Notes: generated by a model not told the origin, from the sequence alone. Positions 8,296 through 19,346 are shown, counted from the first letter of the stretch. The stretch is DNA of 64,000 nt from an uncultured Collinsella sp. (GCA_900552145.1 URYW01000002.1:1-64000); one strand, 5' to 3'. A program made the numbers and translations.

Positions 8296-9600
8296 ATGGC
8301 CAGAACATCACTTCGGACCATTATTTGCGGCGTGCCTGCTGGAACGCTCGCGCAAGATGAGAACGGTCTTATCAGCTTTATCTACGATCATGACTATGAC
8401 GGGCCAGCCCTATCGACCAACATACCCGTATCGAATCGCACATACGGACAACAGGTCATGAATCCGTACCTGTTTGGCCTTCTACCCGACAGCGAGGACC
8501 AACGAAAAGCGATTGCCGCCGAATTCGACGTTAGGCCCAACAATCCCGTTGCGTTGCTCAGCCATATCGGACTCGACTGTCCGGGCGGAGTGCAGTTTTG
8601 TGCCGAAGAAGATGCCGACGCCGTCCTGCATCGCGCTGGCGAATACCGCCCTATAGACGACCACGAAATTGCTCTTCGTCTCAAGTCGATCAGAGATGAC
8701 CGCGATGCATCGTGGATGGGTCTAGATGAAAGTTGGTCACTTGGAGGCAACCAGGGCAAGTTCGCGCTCGCGTTCATAAACGACCGCTGGTGCGAATGCA
8801 TGGGCTCCTCGCCCACGACGCATATTTTCAAAAATGGCGTTATCGGATTTAAACTCGAGGCTCTCAATGAGTTTGTCTGCATGAAAAGCGCCCAGCGCGC
8901 CGGCATCGCAACGGCAAACGTCGAATATCGTATGTTAGAGGACGAACCTGCCCTCATTGTTGAGCGCTATGACCGCGTGAAAGTCAAAGACGGAACGATC
9001 AGGCGCCTACATCAAGAAGACCTCTGTCAGGCACTTGGGGTGATGCCCGCCCAAAAGTACACGGCAGACGGCGGCCCGACCACACGCGACATTCAAGAGC
9101 TCCTCGTAAATACGAGCCACCATCAACTTAACCTGTATCTGTTTACGCAGATACTTTTCTTTAACGCCATCATCGGCGCACCGGATGCGCACGCGAAAAA
9201 CTATTCCCTGCTCCTTGGAAACGACGGCGCAGCCATGATGGCTCGAATGTACGATGTCGCGTCGGGTTTGGCGTATGAGCGCATGCGCCGCCGGGCGCGC
9301 CTTGCCATGAGCGTTGGCGGCGAAAATCGTGTGGGGCGCATCGGTCCAGGCGCTATCCGCCGATACCACGGTATGGGAGACCCCGCGCTAGAGGCGACGC
9401 TCACCGATGCCGGGCTATCCGAGAAGTTTTGCTTTGCAACCATGATGGACCTCGCCTACGAGGTGCCCATTTGCATGGAAGAGGTCATGGACGAATACGC
9501 CGACCTGCCCGGCATGGCGGACCTGCGCGAGCATATGCTCGGCCCCGTCCGCGAAAACTGCCAGCGCACCCTCGACCTCATCAGGGCAGAAATGGACTAG
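8296..9600 (+). CDS. hipA: HipA-type serine/threonine kinase toxin
   Basis: 434 aa, a usual HipA length. The N-terminal subdomain (residues 1-110) includes YGQQVMNPYLFGLLPDSE. The kinase core has SLGGNQGKFAL as the ATP-binding loop, then ALIVERYDR and HQEDLCQALG, which are highly typical of HipA. GAPDAHAKNYSLLL is the catalytic loop and the MYDVASGL segment the DFG-like metal site. E. coli HipA phosphorylates glutamyl-tRNA synthetase and causes growth arrest; the target here is unknown. All key residues look intact, so this pair should be functional, unlike the broken HipA-like fragment at the left edge. Confidence 0.9.
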   Translation: MARTSLRTIICGVPAGTLAQDENGLISFIYDHDYDGPALSTNIPVSNRTYGQQVMNPYLFGLLPDSEDQRKAIAAEFDVRPNNPVALLSHIGLDCPGGVQFCAEEDADAVLHRAGEYRPIDDHEIALRLKSIRDDRDASWMGLDESWSLGGNQGKFALAFINDRWCECMGSSPTTHIFKNGVIGFKLEALNEFVCMKSAQRAGIATANVEYRMLEDEPALIVERYDRVKVKDGTIRRLHQEDLCQALGVMPAQKYTADGGPTTRDIQELLVNTSHHQLNLYLFTQILFFNAIIGAPDAHAKNYSLLLGNDGAAMMARMYDVASGLAYERMRRRARLAMSVGGENRVGRIGPGAIRRYHGMGDPALEATLTDAGLSEKFCFATMMDLAYEVPICMEEVMDEYADLPGMADLREHMLGPVRENCQRTLDLIRAEMD

Positions 9601-9630
9601 GTGGCCGTAATTTCGCAATTATCAAACAAA

Positions 9631-9670
9631 AGAGGGGGGCACCTGTCGCAAAAGCTCAGATGCCCCCTCT
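9631..9670 (-). terminator. Terminator behind pepD
   Basis: AGAGGGGGGCA and TGCCCCCTCT form a GC-rich stem with a single bulged G. On the minus strand the stem is followed by TCTTTTGTTTG, so it reads as the pepD terminator. It may also stop hipBA from the other side, although the plus-strand tail is poor in T. Confidence 0.75.
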
Positions 9671-9726
9671 CGTAATGTCATTTGCAATCCGCTAGCACGT
9701 GACTCGAACTGCTGCTAGCGCGACCT

Positions 9727-11184
9727 TTACGCAGCAAGGCGCTTGAGGACGTCGATGAGCAGCGCGTAGAAGCGCTCGGCAGAAGCGAGCTCCATGCTCT
9801 CGTCCGGGGTGTGGACATCGGAGAGCGTCGGGCCCACGGCGATGGCGTCCAGGCCGTGCAGGGCCTCGGCAAACAGGCCGCACTCAAGGCCGGCGAGAAT
9901 GGACTCGATGCGCAGCTCGGAACCAAAGAGCTCGCGATAGCTCTCGACGAAGACGTCGCGGACCGGCGAATGCTCGGCATAGCTCCAGCCGGGATACTCG
10001 AACTCGAACTTGGCGTCGAAGCCCAGGACATCGGCCAGCGTCTGCAGACGGTCCTTGAACTCGTTCTGCAGCGAGGTGATCGAGGAGCGCGGGGACAGCA
10101 TGATCTTGACCTCGTCGTCAGAGGTGGCAACCACACCGATGTTGGAGGAAACCTCGACGGAGCCGTCGGTGGCGACGTTGCGGCGGATCACACCGTTGGG
10201 GGCAAGACGCAGGGCGCGGATGAGGGCAAGCGCGGACTTCTGGTCCATGGCCTCGACCTCGGCGTCGTCGGCAATCTCGACGGTGCAGGTAAAGCCGGGG
10301 TCGAAGACCTCAAGCTCGGCGGTGACGTCGGCGATGACGCCCCTTGCGATCTGGGCCGCGGCCTCGGCGGCAGCGTGGTCGACGTAGACCAGAACAGCCT
10401 TGCACTCACGGTTGATGGCGTTGTCCTTGGTGCCGCCGTTAAAGCTAACGATGGCGGGCTCGCCGGCGACCATCAGGCGGTCGATGATGCGGGCCATGAT
10501 GAGGTTACCATTGCCGCGCTCCAGGTGGATATCGCTGCCGGAGTGACCGCCCAGCAGGCCGGAGATGTCGAGCGTGAGGGTGCTACCGGTCTTGTGCTCG
10601 CGCACGATCGGGCAGGTGTAGGTAACGACGACGCCGCCGGCACAGCTGACGGTGGCAACGCCCTCTTCCTCGGAGTCGAGGTTAATCATGGTGCGGGCGC
10701 TAATCTGGGACTTGTCGAGCGTCTCGGCGCCGACCAGGCCAGTCTCCTCGTCGGTGGTGAACACGCACTCGAGGGCGGGGTGAATGATCGAATCGTCATC
10801 GAGAACAGTGAGCATCAGAGCGACGGCAATACCGTTGTCGGCGCCCAGAGTGGTGCCGTTAGCGGTGAGGACGCCGTCCTTGACGACCAGGTCGATACCA
10901 TCAGTCGTAAAGTCGTGCTCAACGGAGCCCAACTTGTCGCACACCATATCGATGTGGCCCTGCAGCATCACGGTCGGGGCATTCTCGGCACCGGCAGATG
11001 CGGGCTTGCGAATGATGACGTTGTAGACCTCGTCCTGGTACACATCGAGGCCGCGCTCCTTGGCAAACGCGACCAGAAAATCGCTGATGCCCTTCTCGTT
11101 GCCAGACCCGCGGGGGATCGCGCTGACCTCCTCAAAGAAATGGAACAGCTGGGCGGGCTCGTAGCCGGTAATCTTGTAGTCCAT
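9727..11184 (-). CDS. pepD: Aminoacyl-histidine dipeptidase (Xaa-His dipeptidase, M20C)
   Basis: 485 aa from the ATG giving MDYKITGYEP, preceded by GGAGG; 35 codons of open frame upstream are not supported. It is a metallopeptidase of the M20C family that cleaves dipeptides such as carnosine-type Xaa-His in the cytosol. Metal and catalytic motifs are all present: GHIDMVCDK (His, Asp), GADNGIAVA (bridging Asp), TTDEETGLVGA (catalytic Glu pair), NLDSEEEG (Asp), and a late HTPDESMEL His. The inserted lid domain carries GHSGSDIHLERGN. It appears monocistronic. Confidence 0.93.
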   Translation of the reverse strand: MDYKITGYEPAQLFHFFEEVSAIPRGSGNEKGISDFLVAFAKERGLDVYQDEVYNVIIRKPASAGAENAPTVMLQGHIDMVCDKLGSVEHDFTTDGIDLVVKDGVLTANGTTLGADNGIAVALMLTVLDDDSIIHPALECVFTTDEETGLVGAETLDKSQISARTMINLDSEEEGVATVSCAGGVVVTYTCPIVREHKTGSTLTLDISGLLGGHSGSDIHLERGNGNLIMARIIDRLMVAGEPAIVSFNGGTKDNAINRECKAVLVYVDHAAAEAAAQIARGVIADVTAELEVFDPGFTCTVEIADDAEVEAMDQKSALALIRALRLAPNGVIRRNVATDGSVEVSSNIGVVATSDDEVKIMLSPRSSITSLQNEFKDRLQTLADVLGFDAKFEFEYPGWSYAEHSPVRDVFVESYRELFGSELRIESILAGLECGLFAEALHGLDAIAVGPTLSDVHTPDESMELASAERFYALLIDVLKRLAA

Positions 11185-11341
11185 GGTGCCTCCTTGGCGC
11201 AACTGGTTAGACAGTAAGACATGCGACTTGTATATTCCCAGACTTTGCGTGCATAAACCAGTCGAAAACGCCGAGCGCCCTCGCATCATCGGCTAACGGT
11301 GGACCGCATAGCGTAACGGTCACAGTTACCGCAGCTCTACA

Positions 11342-11373
11342 AATCGAGGCGCCCTTTCCGGAGCGCCTCGATT
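11342..11373 (-). terminator. clpC terminator
   Basis: AATCGAGGCGC pairs with GCGCCTCGATT, an 11-bp perfect stem with a 10-nt loop, 26 bp behind the clpC stop. The minus-strand tail is short in T (TTTG). Confidence 0.7.
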
Positions 11374-11398
11374 GCGCGTATCAAATTGTCGCCACGCC

Positions 11399-14041
11399 CT
11401 ACAGCGCGCCGGAACCGGCTTGCATCATGCCGCCGGGGCCCGAGCTCACGCCACTGCTCACAGGCGCGGCGTTGCCGGTGTGCGGTGCCGCCGGGGCGGT
11501 ATCGCCACCGAGCGTGCCCGCCGGACGCGGTGCCGGGATCTCGCCCGTGCCGTGGCTAAAGACAAACTTGCCATCGGCCACGTCGCACAGGACGGTATCG
11601 CCCTCGCCCCACTCGCCGGCCAGAAGCTCCTCGGACAGCGGGTCCTCGATGAGCTTTTGGATGGCACGGCGCAGCGGACGCGCACCGTTGGTGAGGTCGG
11701 TGCCCTCGGCCACGATCTTGTCATAGGCCGCAGCGGTGAGCTTGATGTTCATGCCGTTGGCAATCAAACGCTGACGCAGGTCGTCCACCAGCAGGTGCGC
11801 GATCTTGGTGAGATTCTCGCCCGAGAGCTTCTGGAACACCACGATGTCATCGATACGGTTGAGCAGCTCGGGGCGGAACAGGCGCTTGAGCTCGCCCATC
11901 GCGCGACCACGGATCTCACTCGACGTGAGACCCTGCTCGCCGGTGGTGCCAAAGCCAACGCTCGCATCCTGCGCAATCTCGCGGGCGCCCACATTGGATG
12001 TCATGATGATCACGGTATTGCGGAAGTCAACCGTCTTGCCCTGGCTATCGGTCAGGCGGCCCTCCTCCAGCACCTGCAACAAGATGTTGAAGATATCGGG
12101 GTGCGCCTTCTCGATCTCGTCGAACAGCACGACCGAGTACGGGTGACGACGAACGGCCTTGGTGAGCTGGCCGCCCTCGTCGTGACCGACGTAACCCGGA
12201 GGGCTACCGATGAGCTTGGAGACCTCGAACTCGCTACCGAACTCGGACATGTCGAAGCTGATGAGTGCATCCTTGCTGCCAAAGAGGTACTCGGCGAGCG
12301 TCTTGGCGAGCTCGGTCTTGCCCGTGCCGGTGGGACCCAGGAAGATAAAGCTGCCGCCGGGGCGACGCGGATCCTTGAGCGGCGAGCGGCTGCGGCGCAC
12401 GGCCTTGGCAACTGCCTCGACAGCCTCATCCTGACCGATGATGCGCGTCTTGAGCACGCTTTCGGCTTGCAGCAGGCGACGGCTCTCGCTCTCGGTAAGC
12501 GAAGACACCGGCACGCCCGAAGTCACGGACACGATGTCGGCGATCTGGGAGACATCGATGGTGAGCGGGCTGGCGTCGAGCTCGGCGGTCCAGGCGGCCT
12601 TGGCCTCGGCGAGCTCAATCTCGGCGGCCTTCTGCTGCTCGGTGATCTCGGCGGCCTTGTTCATGTCGTCGCTCTCGGTGGCCTCCTGCGCGGCGGCCTT
12701 AAGCTCCTCCACGCGATGCTCGGCCTCACGCACCGGCTCGGGCGCGCGATTCGCGGCGATGCGAGCGCGGGCACCGGCCTCGTCAATGAGGTCGATAGCC
12801 TTATCGGGCAGAAAGCGATCCTGGATGTAGCGGTTGGAAAGGTTCGCGGCGGCCTCGATAGCACCCTGCGTATAGCGCACATGGTGATGCTCCTCGTAGC
12901 GCGGCTTGAGCGCGGTCAGGATCTTGACCGTGTCCTCGACGCTCGGCTCCTCGACATCGATGGTCTGGAAGCGACGCTCGAAGGCCGGATCCTTGGTGAG
13001 GTACTTGCGGAATTCCTCGGCCGTGGTGGCGCCGATAATCTGGAAGGCACCGCGCGCGAGCACGGGCTTGAGCATGGAGCTCGCGTCGATGGAGCCCTCG
13101 GCAGAACCGGCACCGATGATGGTGTGCATCTCGTCGATAAACAGGATGACGTCGTCGGCTTCGGTGGCCTCCTGGATCACGTTCTTGAGGCGCTCCTCAA
13201 ACTCGCCGCGATACTTGGCACCCGCCACGAGGCCCGGCAGGTCGAGCGTCCAGATATTCTGGTTCATGAGGTTCTCGGGCACGTTGCCGGCTGCAATCTG
13301 CTGAGCCAGGCCCTCGACGATGGCCGTCTTGCCCACGCCGGGGTCGCCCAGAATGAGCGGGTTGTTCTTGGTGCGGCGCGAAAGAATTTCCATCATACGC
13401 TGGACTTCCTTTTCGCGACCAATTACAGGGTCGAGCTCGCCGTCGCGCGCCTTCTGCGTGAGGTTGGTCGCGAACTGCTTAAGCGTATCGGTGCCACTCC
13501 CCTTTTGCTGAGAGGCATCCGAGCCGCTAAAGAACGGCAGGCCCGCACCGGGACGACCGGCACCGGCGCCGGCGAGCGGACGCTTCTTGTCCTGGTCCTT
13601 GGCGGTGAGTTTCTCGATAGCCTTTTTGATGGAGGCGGACGACACACCCAGGCGCATGAGGATGTCCATGGCCATGCCGTTGCCCTCTTCGACGATGCCG
13701 ATCAGCAAGTGCTCGGTCGACACGTAGGTCTGGTTGTTCTCACGCGCCACGCGGAATGAACGCTCCATCACGCTAATGACGAGCGGCGTAAAGGCGAGCT
13801 TGGCCGCCTCGGTCTCCTCACTGGGCTCGGGAACCGTGGTCTGGACCTCTTTGAGAGTATCCATGATGTCATCGTAGGAGATGTCGAGCGAACGCAGCGC
13901 CTCGGCGGCAATGCCCTCGTCCTCCTTGGCAAGCGCGAGCAGCAGGTGCTCGGTGCCCACCTTATTTGAATGAAGATCGAGCGCCTCTTGCTTGGCCATG
14001 GACATGACCTTACGCGCACGATCGGTAAATCTATCTAACAT
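11399..14041 (-). CDS. clpC: ATP-dependent Clp protease ATPase subunit ClpC
   Basis: 880 aa from [13 protein letters not shown], with AAGGA upstream. Residues 1-150 hold two Clp_N repeats. The first AAA+ module has GDPGVGKTA (Walker A) and [10 protein letters not shown] (Walker B). A ClpC middle domain follows ([11 protein letters not shown] to ELAEAKAAW). The second AAA+ module has [12 protein letters not shown] and [13 protein letters not shown]. The tail is Gly/Pro/Ala-rich and weakly conserved. ClpC unfolds substrates for ClpP and controls heat-shock and cell-division proteins. I saw no CtsR box upstream and no mcsA/mcsB or ctsR genes beside it, unlike the Bacillus operon; the gene stands alone. 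Confidence 0.95.
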   Translation of the reverse strand: MLDRFTDRARKVMSMAKQEALDLHSNKVGTEHLLLALAKEDEGIAAEALRSLDISYDDIMDTLKEVQTTVPEPSEETEAAKLAFTPLVISVMERSFRVARENNQTYVSTEHLLIGIVEEGNGMAMDILMRLGVSSASIKKAIEKLTAKDQDKKRPLAGAGAGRPGAGLPFFSGSDASQQKGSGTDTLKQFATNLTQKARDGELDPVIGREKEVQRMMEILSRRTKNNPLILGDPGVGKTAIVEGLAQQIAAGNVPENLMNQNIWTLDLPGLVAGAKYRGEFEERLKNVIQEATEADDVILFIDEMHTIIGAGSAEGSIDASSMLKPVLARGAFQIIGATTAEEFRKYLTKDPAFERRFQTIDVEEPSVEDTVKILTALKPRYEEHHHVRYTQGAIEAAANLSNRYIQDRFLPDKAIDLIDEAGARARIAANRAPEPVREAEHRVEELKAAAQEATESDDMNKAAEITEQQKAAEIELAEAKAAWTAELDASPLTIDVSQIADIVSVTSGVPVSSLTESESRRLLQAESVLKTRIIGQDEAVEAVAKAVRRSRSPLKDPRRPGGSFIFLGPTGTGKTELAKTLAEYLFGSKDALISFDMSEFGSEFEVSKLIGSPPGYVGHDEGGQLTKAVRRHPYSVVLFDEIEKAHPDIFNILLQVLEEGRLTDSQGKTVDFRNTVIIMTSNVGAREIAQDASVGFGTTGEQGLTSSEIRGRAMGELKRLFRPELLNRIDDIVVFQKLSGENLTKIAHLLVDDLRQRLIANGMNIKLTAAAYDKIVAEGTDLTNGARPLRRAIQKLIEDPLSEELLAGEWGEGDTVLCDVADGKFVFSHGTGEIPAPRPAGTLGGDTAPAAPHTGNAAPVSSGVSSGPGGMMQAGSGAL

Positions 14042-14233
14042 GCTCGTTTCCTTACATGAGTTCATCGAAATCAAAACGCCCGCCCGTCGGCGGCGCTTTT
14101 GTCTCTTTACCCACAGGTTGTCTATGTTAACAGCTGGAGGAATATCTATAAACCCGGCTCACATGAATGCAGGTTATGACCGCATCGCGGGACTCACCGC
14201 GCGCTGCGCGACAGGCGCCCCGCAAGAGAAACC

Positions 14234-14923
14234 CTAGGCGTCTTTCACCACGTCGGGACTCGTCGCACGCGATGCGCGATAGGCATCGGCCTCCTTGGAG
14301 ACGCGTTCGAGCAGCTCGGATGTATCGACGCCCTCGACTTGCGCGACCGTTTCCACCGTCTGCATGGCGACCGCCCTCAGGTACGCGCACGCGCTGTCCC
14401 CCAGCTGCTCGAGGTCTATCTCCTCGCCGCCCTCCCGGGCAAAGCCGACCGCCATCACAAAGCCCATGATGCCCGAGACCAGAAAGCCCACCGCAAAGCT
14501 CGAATCTGCCTTGAGCTCTTCTCCGTCGGGGTGGACGATCTCTCTCACGCGGTCGATGATGATCGTATGGATGCCCTGCACGACCTGCTCGGCGGCACCC
14601 GCCCTCATGGTGATGACGATGCGCCGCAGCAGGCAGCGGACGTCGCGCCGGTCGAACGCCGAAAGGTCGCCCTCGCTCGAAAAATGCCAGAGGGCATCGG
14701 TGATGAGCTCGTTATCCTGCAGCAGCTGGGCTATGGCGATGGCGACGAGTTCATCGAAATCGTGAAAATAGTAGTAAAACGTTCCGCGATTGCACTGGGC
14801 GGCGCGGGTCACCTCGCCAACCGACAGCTCGAAGATGCTGTTGTTCTCGATGAGCTCCCAAAACGCCTCGATGATACGGGTGCGTGCATCGGGCGCATCG
14901 GCGTCCTTACGCGGTCTCGCCAT
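14234..14923 (-). CDS. TetR-family transcriptional regulator
   Basis: 229 aa from MARPRKDADA; a GTG three codons upstream is an alternative. Residues 12-60 form the TetR helix-turn-helix, with SVGEVTRAAQCNRGTFYYYFHDF closely matching the family pattern. The remainder is helical and hydrophobic, a ligand/dimer domain with no recognisable ligand signature. The start overlaps the 3' end of the 1479-aa activase by 17 bp, so the regulator is the last gene of that unit. A perfect 21-bp palindrome upstream of the activase is its most likely operator, giving autoregulation of the pair (inferred). Confidence 0.85.
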   Translation of the reverse strand: MARPRKDADAPDARTRIIEAFWELIENNSIFELSVGEVTRAAQCNRGTFYYYFHDFDELVAIAIAQLLQDNELITDALWHFSSEGDLSAFDRRDVRCLLRRIVITMRAGAAEQVVQGIHTIIIDRVREIVHPDGEELKADSSFAVGFLVSGIMGFVMAVGFAREGGEEIDLEQLGDSACAYLRAVAMQTVETVAQVEGVDTSELLERVSKEADAYRASRATSPDVVKDA

Positions 14924-17900
14924 GCGCCTCACCGCACCCCTGCGCCTTGGCGTTCATGATGAGCATCTGAAGACGGTTCTCCACGTTGGCGAAGCTCACG
15001 TCGGGATCGTAGTCGAGCGGCAGGAACTGCGTCGTGGGATACTGCTCCTTGAGCGCATGGATGAGCCCGCGCCCCACGACATGGTTGGGCAGACACCCGA
15101 ACGGCTGCAGGATCACGAAGTTGCGGCAGCCGCGCTTGGCGTGCTCGAGGATCTCCGCCGGAATCAGCACGCCCTCGCCCGCATCGAACGTATGGTGCAG
15201 GATCTTATCGCTCGCGCGCACGAGCTCGGGCATGCGCGTCGGCGGCTCGTAGAGCGGGCTCGCCGCGCCCAGGCGGTCGCAACGGTCGTGCGCGAGCTCG
15301 AACAGGTTGTCCGCCGTGGCGTACCAGGCCTTTTCGGGCAGCGACAGGTCGACGTGGAACTCGCGCGACTGCGCATGCTTGTAGAAATAGGTCTTGCGGA
15401 TCACGTCGGTCATGCGCGCCTCGATGACCTCGAGCCCGTTGTCCTCGAGGTAGCGCTCGATCTCGTGGTTGGCGCCGAGATGGAAATTGAGCAGGTACTC
15501 GCCCACGATGAGAACGGTCGGATGCGGGTTCGAGCGGTCGTACGGAACGGCGTCCATGATCGCAAGCGCGCGTTTGAAGCCCGTCGCCTGGCCTCTCAGC
15601 CCGGAGCGCTCCATGCCCTCGATAACCTCATCGAGCGCGCGGTCGAACGCAGCGTCCGCCGCGCCCTTCTCGAGCTCGTAGGGACGGATGCGCCTAAGCA
15701 TGGCCTCGAGGGCATCGATCATGGGAAGACCGTAGGCGATCTGGATGCTCGGGCCAAGGCCGAGCTTGAAGCCCGGATGCGCATTGTGGGCATCGACGTC
15801 GTCGTTGGTGAGCACCGGGACATAGTCGTATCCCGCGTCGTCGAGCGCGCGGCGCAGCAGGGGCATGTAGTGCGTCAGGCGGCAGTCGCCGATATACTTG
15901 CCAGTCACCACGGCGACGTCGTGCGGGTCGTACTTACCGCTCTCGAGTGCCGCGAGCGCCTCGCCGATCACGATTTGCGCGGGGAAGCAGATGTCGTTGT
16001 GCACATAGCGTTTGCCCAGGCGGATGGCATCCTCGCGCCCGATATCAAGGGCCTCGGCGCGCACGCCCTGATTGCGCATCGCTGCGGTCATGAGCCTGCA
16101 GAACGCATGGGAGGTGTTGGGGACCAGCGCGATCTTGTCGTGCCGGTCGCGCTTGGTGTACTTGACCTTATACGGGTCGTCGAGCGGATGGACCGCGTGC
16201 ACCCGGGCGCCCTCGGCACGCTCCTCCGCGCGACGACGGTTGACCGACTCGATAAACGAACGCACGCGAATGCCCATGGGACCGGCGACGTCGCTCTCAT
16301 CGAGCTTGATCATCATCGGAACCTTGGAGCCCATCTCGCCCATCATGCGCGCGATCTCGTCGGTGAGATACGCATCGTGGCCGCAGCCGAAGCTGCCCAT
16401 CTGCACGAGCTCGAGCTCGGGCGTCGATGCGACGATGACCGCACACGACAGCATGCGCGCATGGTAGTTGTTCACGATGTCGATGCGGCTGTTGGAAAGA
16501 TCGACGTTGCAGACCCCCGGCACCGCATCGGGCGTCAGCACGGGGATGCCGCGCTCAGAGAAGAGCTTGGGCAGCCCGTGGTTGACCAGCGGGTCGTTGT
16601 GGTACGGGCGCGAAGCGATCACCACCGCGTAGCCGCCGTCCTCGCGCACGTTCTCGAGCACCTGCCTGCCGCGCAGCTGCAGCTGGTTCTCAAACGTCTG
16701 CTGCGCGCGGTCCGCCTGCTCGGTCGCCTTGGCAACCAGGTCGGCATCGATATCGAAGGTCTCCTTGCACCACGCCTTGAGCTGGCGGTTTCGGTCGCCC
16801 TCGTCGTACCAGTGGAACAGCGGCGTATCGAACGGAACGCCGAAACGCTCCTCCGGGTTATCGGAATTGCGCATCACGTAGGGGTATCCCTTTACGACGG
16901 CGCACATCCACTCGCTGGTAGAGGCGGTGTTTTCGGTGGGCACCGTCGTGATGATGGGCATGAAGATGCGGTCGACGCCGGCGTCGACGAGATTGCGGAT
17001 GTGCCCGTGGACGAGCTTGGCCGGGAAGCACACGGTGTCGGATGTGACGTGCGCCAGACCGCGCTCGTACATCGCCTTGGTGCTGCGTCCCGAGACGCGC
17101 ACCTTAAAGCCGAGCGTGCTGAAGAACGTCGACCAGAACGGCATGGTGTCCCAGAACTCGAGCACACGGGGAATGCCGATCGTGACATCGCGCCCCCCGC
17201 AAACGGGAACCGTGGGGCACGACTCGAACAGCAGCTTCTCGCGGTCGACAAAGAGATTGGGGGCAGCCGCGGTCCGGTCGCGCCCCGTGCCGGGTGCCTG
17301 TGCCTCGCAAGCACCCTGCGGACGCAGCTCCTCCGCCGCGGGAACCTCGCGCACGAGCTCATCCCATGAGATGGCGCCGCCGCGCGGGCAGCGATTGCCC
17401 GTGACGTAAAGCGAGCCGTCGCCAAATGCCACGACCGCGCGCTGGCAGCGGTTGTTGCACCGACGGCAGGTAACGCCGCCGAACTCGCGCTGCTCGAAGC
17501 GCTCCCCGGCATCGAGCCCGATAAACGACGTGCCGGCGTCGCCCTTGCGGCATTCCTCGCGCGCGAGCAGGGCGATACCGATAGCGCCCAGCAGCCCCGG
17601 GTGGGGCGCACGCGTGACGGGTTTGCCCAGATACTGCTCGAATGCGCGCAGCACCGCGTCGTTTCGGAACGTGCCGCCCTGGACGACGACTTTGTCGCCC
17701 AGACGGTTGAGATTTGAAACGCGAATGACCTTGGTGAACACGTTCTCGATAATCGAACGGCAGAGACCGGCCATGATGTCGCCCGGACCCTTACCGCGCC
17801 GCTGCTCGGAAACGACGCTGCTGTTCATGAACACCGTGCAGCGGCTGCCGAGAACGGCGGGGGCTTTGGACGAAAATGCCTCGGTCGCGATATCCTCAAC

Positions 17901-19346
17901 GGCTATTCCGAGGTTTTTGGCAAAACCCTCGAGGAACGAGCCGCAGCCCGCAGAGCACGCCTCGTTGACGACGATATCGGTCAGCACGCCGTGGTTGAGC
18001 CAGATGGCCTTCATATCCTGCCCGCCGATGTCGAGCACGAAGGTCGCATCGGGAACGCATGCGCACGCGGCGCGGGCGTGCGCGACCGTCTCGACCGTAT
18101 GGTAGTCGGCGTGGAACGCGCGCGCGAAAAGCTCCTCGCCGTATCCCGTGGTGCCCACGGCATCGATCGCAAGCGTGACTCCCGCTGTCTCCCAGCGGTT
18201 CTTCAAGCTGACAAGACCCTGTTGGGCGACGTCGAGCGGTCTGCCGTTATTAGACGCGTAGAACGAATCGACAAGCTCACCCGCCTCATCGACCAGGGCG
18301 AACTTGGTCGTCGTGCTCCCCGAATCGATACCGAGCGTCACACGCACCGTCTCTCCGGGCGCATACGCATCCGGACCCTTTGCCGGCGTCTCTTTGCCAT
18401 GGCGTGCCGTAAAATCCGCCTGCTCGGCAGGTGTGGCAAAAAAGGGCTGGGCAAGACGTCCCTCCCCGCTTGCGGGCGCGACCGTCTCGAGCTTATCCAG
18501 CCGGACAAAAGCGTCGGGAAGGTCGATCGGTTGGGACGATGCGAACATGTCGGTCAGCGACAGGGCGGCACCGCGCGCGACCATGATCTGCGGATCGCGC
18601 GGGACGATAACCTGATCGTCCGATAGATTCAGTTGCTCCCGGAACACGCGGACCAGCGTGGGGTTGTAGGCGAGCGTACCGCCCTCGAAGATTACCGGCG
18701 GCTCGATGTCGATACCCTGGGCCAGACCGCCGATCGTTTGGCGGGCGACCGCGTGAAGCGCCGAAAGCGCCAGGTCGGTGGTAGGAATGCCCTCGTTGAG
18801 CAGCGGCTGGATATCGGTCTTTGCGTACACGCCGCAGCGGCCCGAGACCTCGTGGACGGTCGTTCCCCGGCTTGCGAGCTGCTCGAACTCGCCCGATTCG
18901 GTGCCGACCCCCATGAGCTTTGCCATCTCGTCGATAAATGCACCGGTACCGCCTGCGCACGAGCCGTTCATGCGCATGTCGGCAACCTCGATGTCTCCCT
19001 TATCGTTGGTGCGGAAGAAGATCATCTTGGCGTCTTGGCCGCCCAGCTCGATGGCGCAGCGCGTCTGCGGATAGAACCTGCTGATCGCGAGCGCGTTGGC
19101 GACCACCTCCTGAACGTACGAGGCGCCCAGCGCGGTCGCGATATCGCGCGCACCCGAGCCGGTCACCGCAACGCGCAGCGACTCATGGGGAAAGCGCTCG
19201 GCGAGCTCGCCGAGCATGGCGCGCACGCTCGCTGTCTGACACGCCCCGTGGCGGCGATATCCCCACCACGCCTCGGTCATATCCTCGTGCATCGCGTAAA
19301 CTTTGGTCGTCGTCGACCCTACGTCCAGTCCTACTAGCAACGCCAT
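14907..19346 (-). CDS. Giant 2-hydroxyacyl-CoA dehydratase activase-related protein (BcrAD/BadFG + DUF2229)
   Basis: 1479 aa. Two ASKHA-type ATPase modules lie in tandem: LLVGLDVGSTTTKVYAM at residue 3 with ELGGQDAK near 100 and a cluster cysteine in GSCAGGTGAF (C130), then VTLGIDSGSTTTKFALV near 340 with DIGGQDMK and EACSAGCGSF. A Cys-rich part (TCRRCNNRC, NRCPRG) and a DUF2229/HgdB-like C-terminal half follow. Each activase passes one electron from a 4Fe-4S cluster under ATP hydrolysis to a dehydratase. These fused versions are common in gut anaerobes, but their substrate is unknown to me. No dehydratase subunit lies beside it. It is cotranscribed with tetR. Confidence 0.88.
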   Translation of the reverse strand: MALLVGLDVGSTTTKVYAMHEDMTEAWWGYRRHGACQTASVRAMLGELAERFPHESLRVAVTGSGARDIATALGASYVQEVVANALAISRFYPQTRCAIELGGQDAKMIFFRTNDKGDIEVADMRMNGSCAGGTGAFIDEMAKLMGVGTESGEFEQLASRGTTVHEVSGRCGVYAKTDIQPLLNEGIPTTDLALSALHAVARQTIGGLAQGIDIEPPVIFEGGTLAYNPTLVRVFREQLNLSDDQVIVPRDPQIMVARGAALSLTDMFASSQPIDLPDAFVRLDKLETVAPASGEGRLAQPFFATPAEQADFTARHGKETPAKGPDAYAPGETVRVTLGIDSGSTTTKFALVDEAGELVDSFYASNNGRPLDVAQQGLVSLKNRWETAGVTLAIDAVGTTGYGEELFARAFHADYHTVETVAHARAACACVPDATFVLDIGGQDMKAIWLNHGVLTDIVVNEACSAGCGSFLEGFAKNLGIAVEDIATEAFSSKAPAVLGSRCTVFMNSSVVSEQRRGKGPGDIMAGLCRSIIENVFTKVIRVSNLNRLGDKVVVQGGTFRNDAVLRAFEQYLGKPVTRAPHPGLLGAIGIALLAREECRKGDAGTSFIGLDAGERFEQREFGGVTCRRCNNRCQRAVVAFGDGSLYVTGNRCPRGGAISWDELVREVPAAEELRPQGACEAQAPGTGRDRTAAAPNLFVDREKLLFESCPTVPVCGGRDVTIGIPRVLEFWDTMPFWSTFFSTLGFKVRVSGRSTKAMYERGLAHVTSDTVCFPAKLVHGHIRNLVDAGVDRIFMPIITTVPTENTASTSEWMCAVVKGYPYVMRNSDNPEERFGVPFDTPLFHWYDEGDRNRQLKAWCKETFDIDADLVAKATEQADRAQQTFENQLQLRGRQVLENVREDGGYAVVIASRPYHNDPLVNHGLPKLFSERGIPVLTPDAVPGVCNVDLSNSRIDIVNNYHARMLSCAVIVASTPELELVQMGSFGCGHDAYLTDEIARMMGEMGSKVPMMIKLDESDVAGPMGIRVRSFIESVNRRRAEERAEGARVHAVHPLDDPYKVKYTKRDRHDKIALVPNTSHAFCRLMTAAMRNQGVRAEALDIGREDAIRLGKRYVHNDICFPAQIVIGEALAALESGKYDPHDVAVVTGKYIGDCRLTHYMPLLRRALDDAGYDYVPVLTNDDVDAHNAHPGFKLGLGPSIQIAYGLPMIDALEAMLRRIRPYELEKGAADAAFDRALDEVIEGMERSGLRGQATGFKRALAIMDAVPYDRSNPHPTVLIVGEYLLNFHLGANHEIERYLEDNGLEVIEARMTDVIRKTYFYKHAQSREFHVDLSLPEKAWYATADNLFELAHDRCDRLGAASPLYEPPTRMPELVRASDKILHHTFDAGEGVLIPAEILEHAKRGCRNFVILQPFGCLPNHVVGRGLIHALKEQYPTTQFLPLDYDPDVSFANVENRLQMLIMNAKAQGCGEAHGETA

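Noticed and set aside
9811..11217. Long plus-strand open frame opposite pepD
   Set aside because: Low-complexity Gly/Asp/Val/His-rich translation typical of the antisense frame of a high-GC gene; no start signal and no family features. The same applies to 11372-13759, 14790-17369, 22359-24542, 32713-34527, 38039-39418 and 59037-61202.
13985..14160. CtsR operator upstream of clpC
   Set aside because: No GGTCAAA-type heptanucleotide repeat is visible, and no ctsR or mcsAB genes are adjacent.
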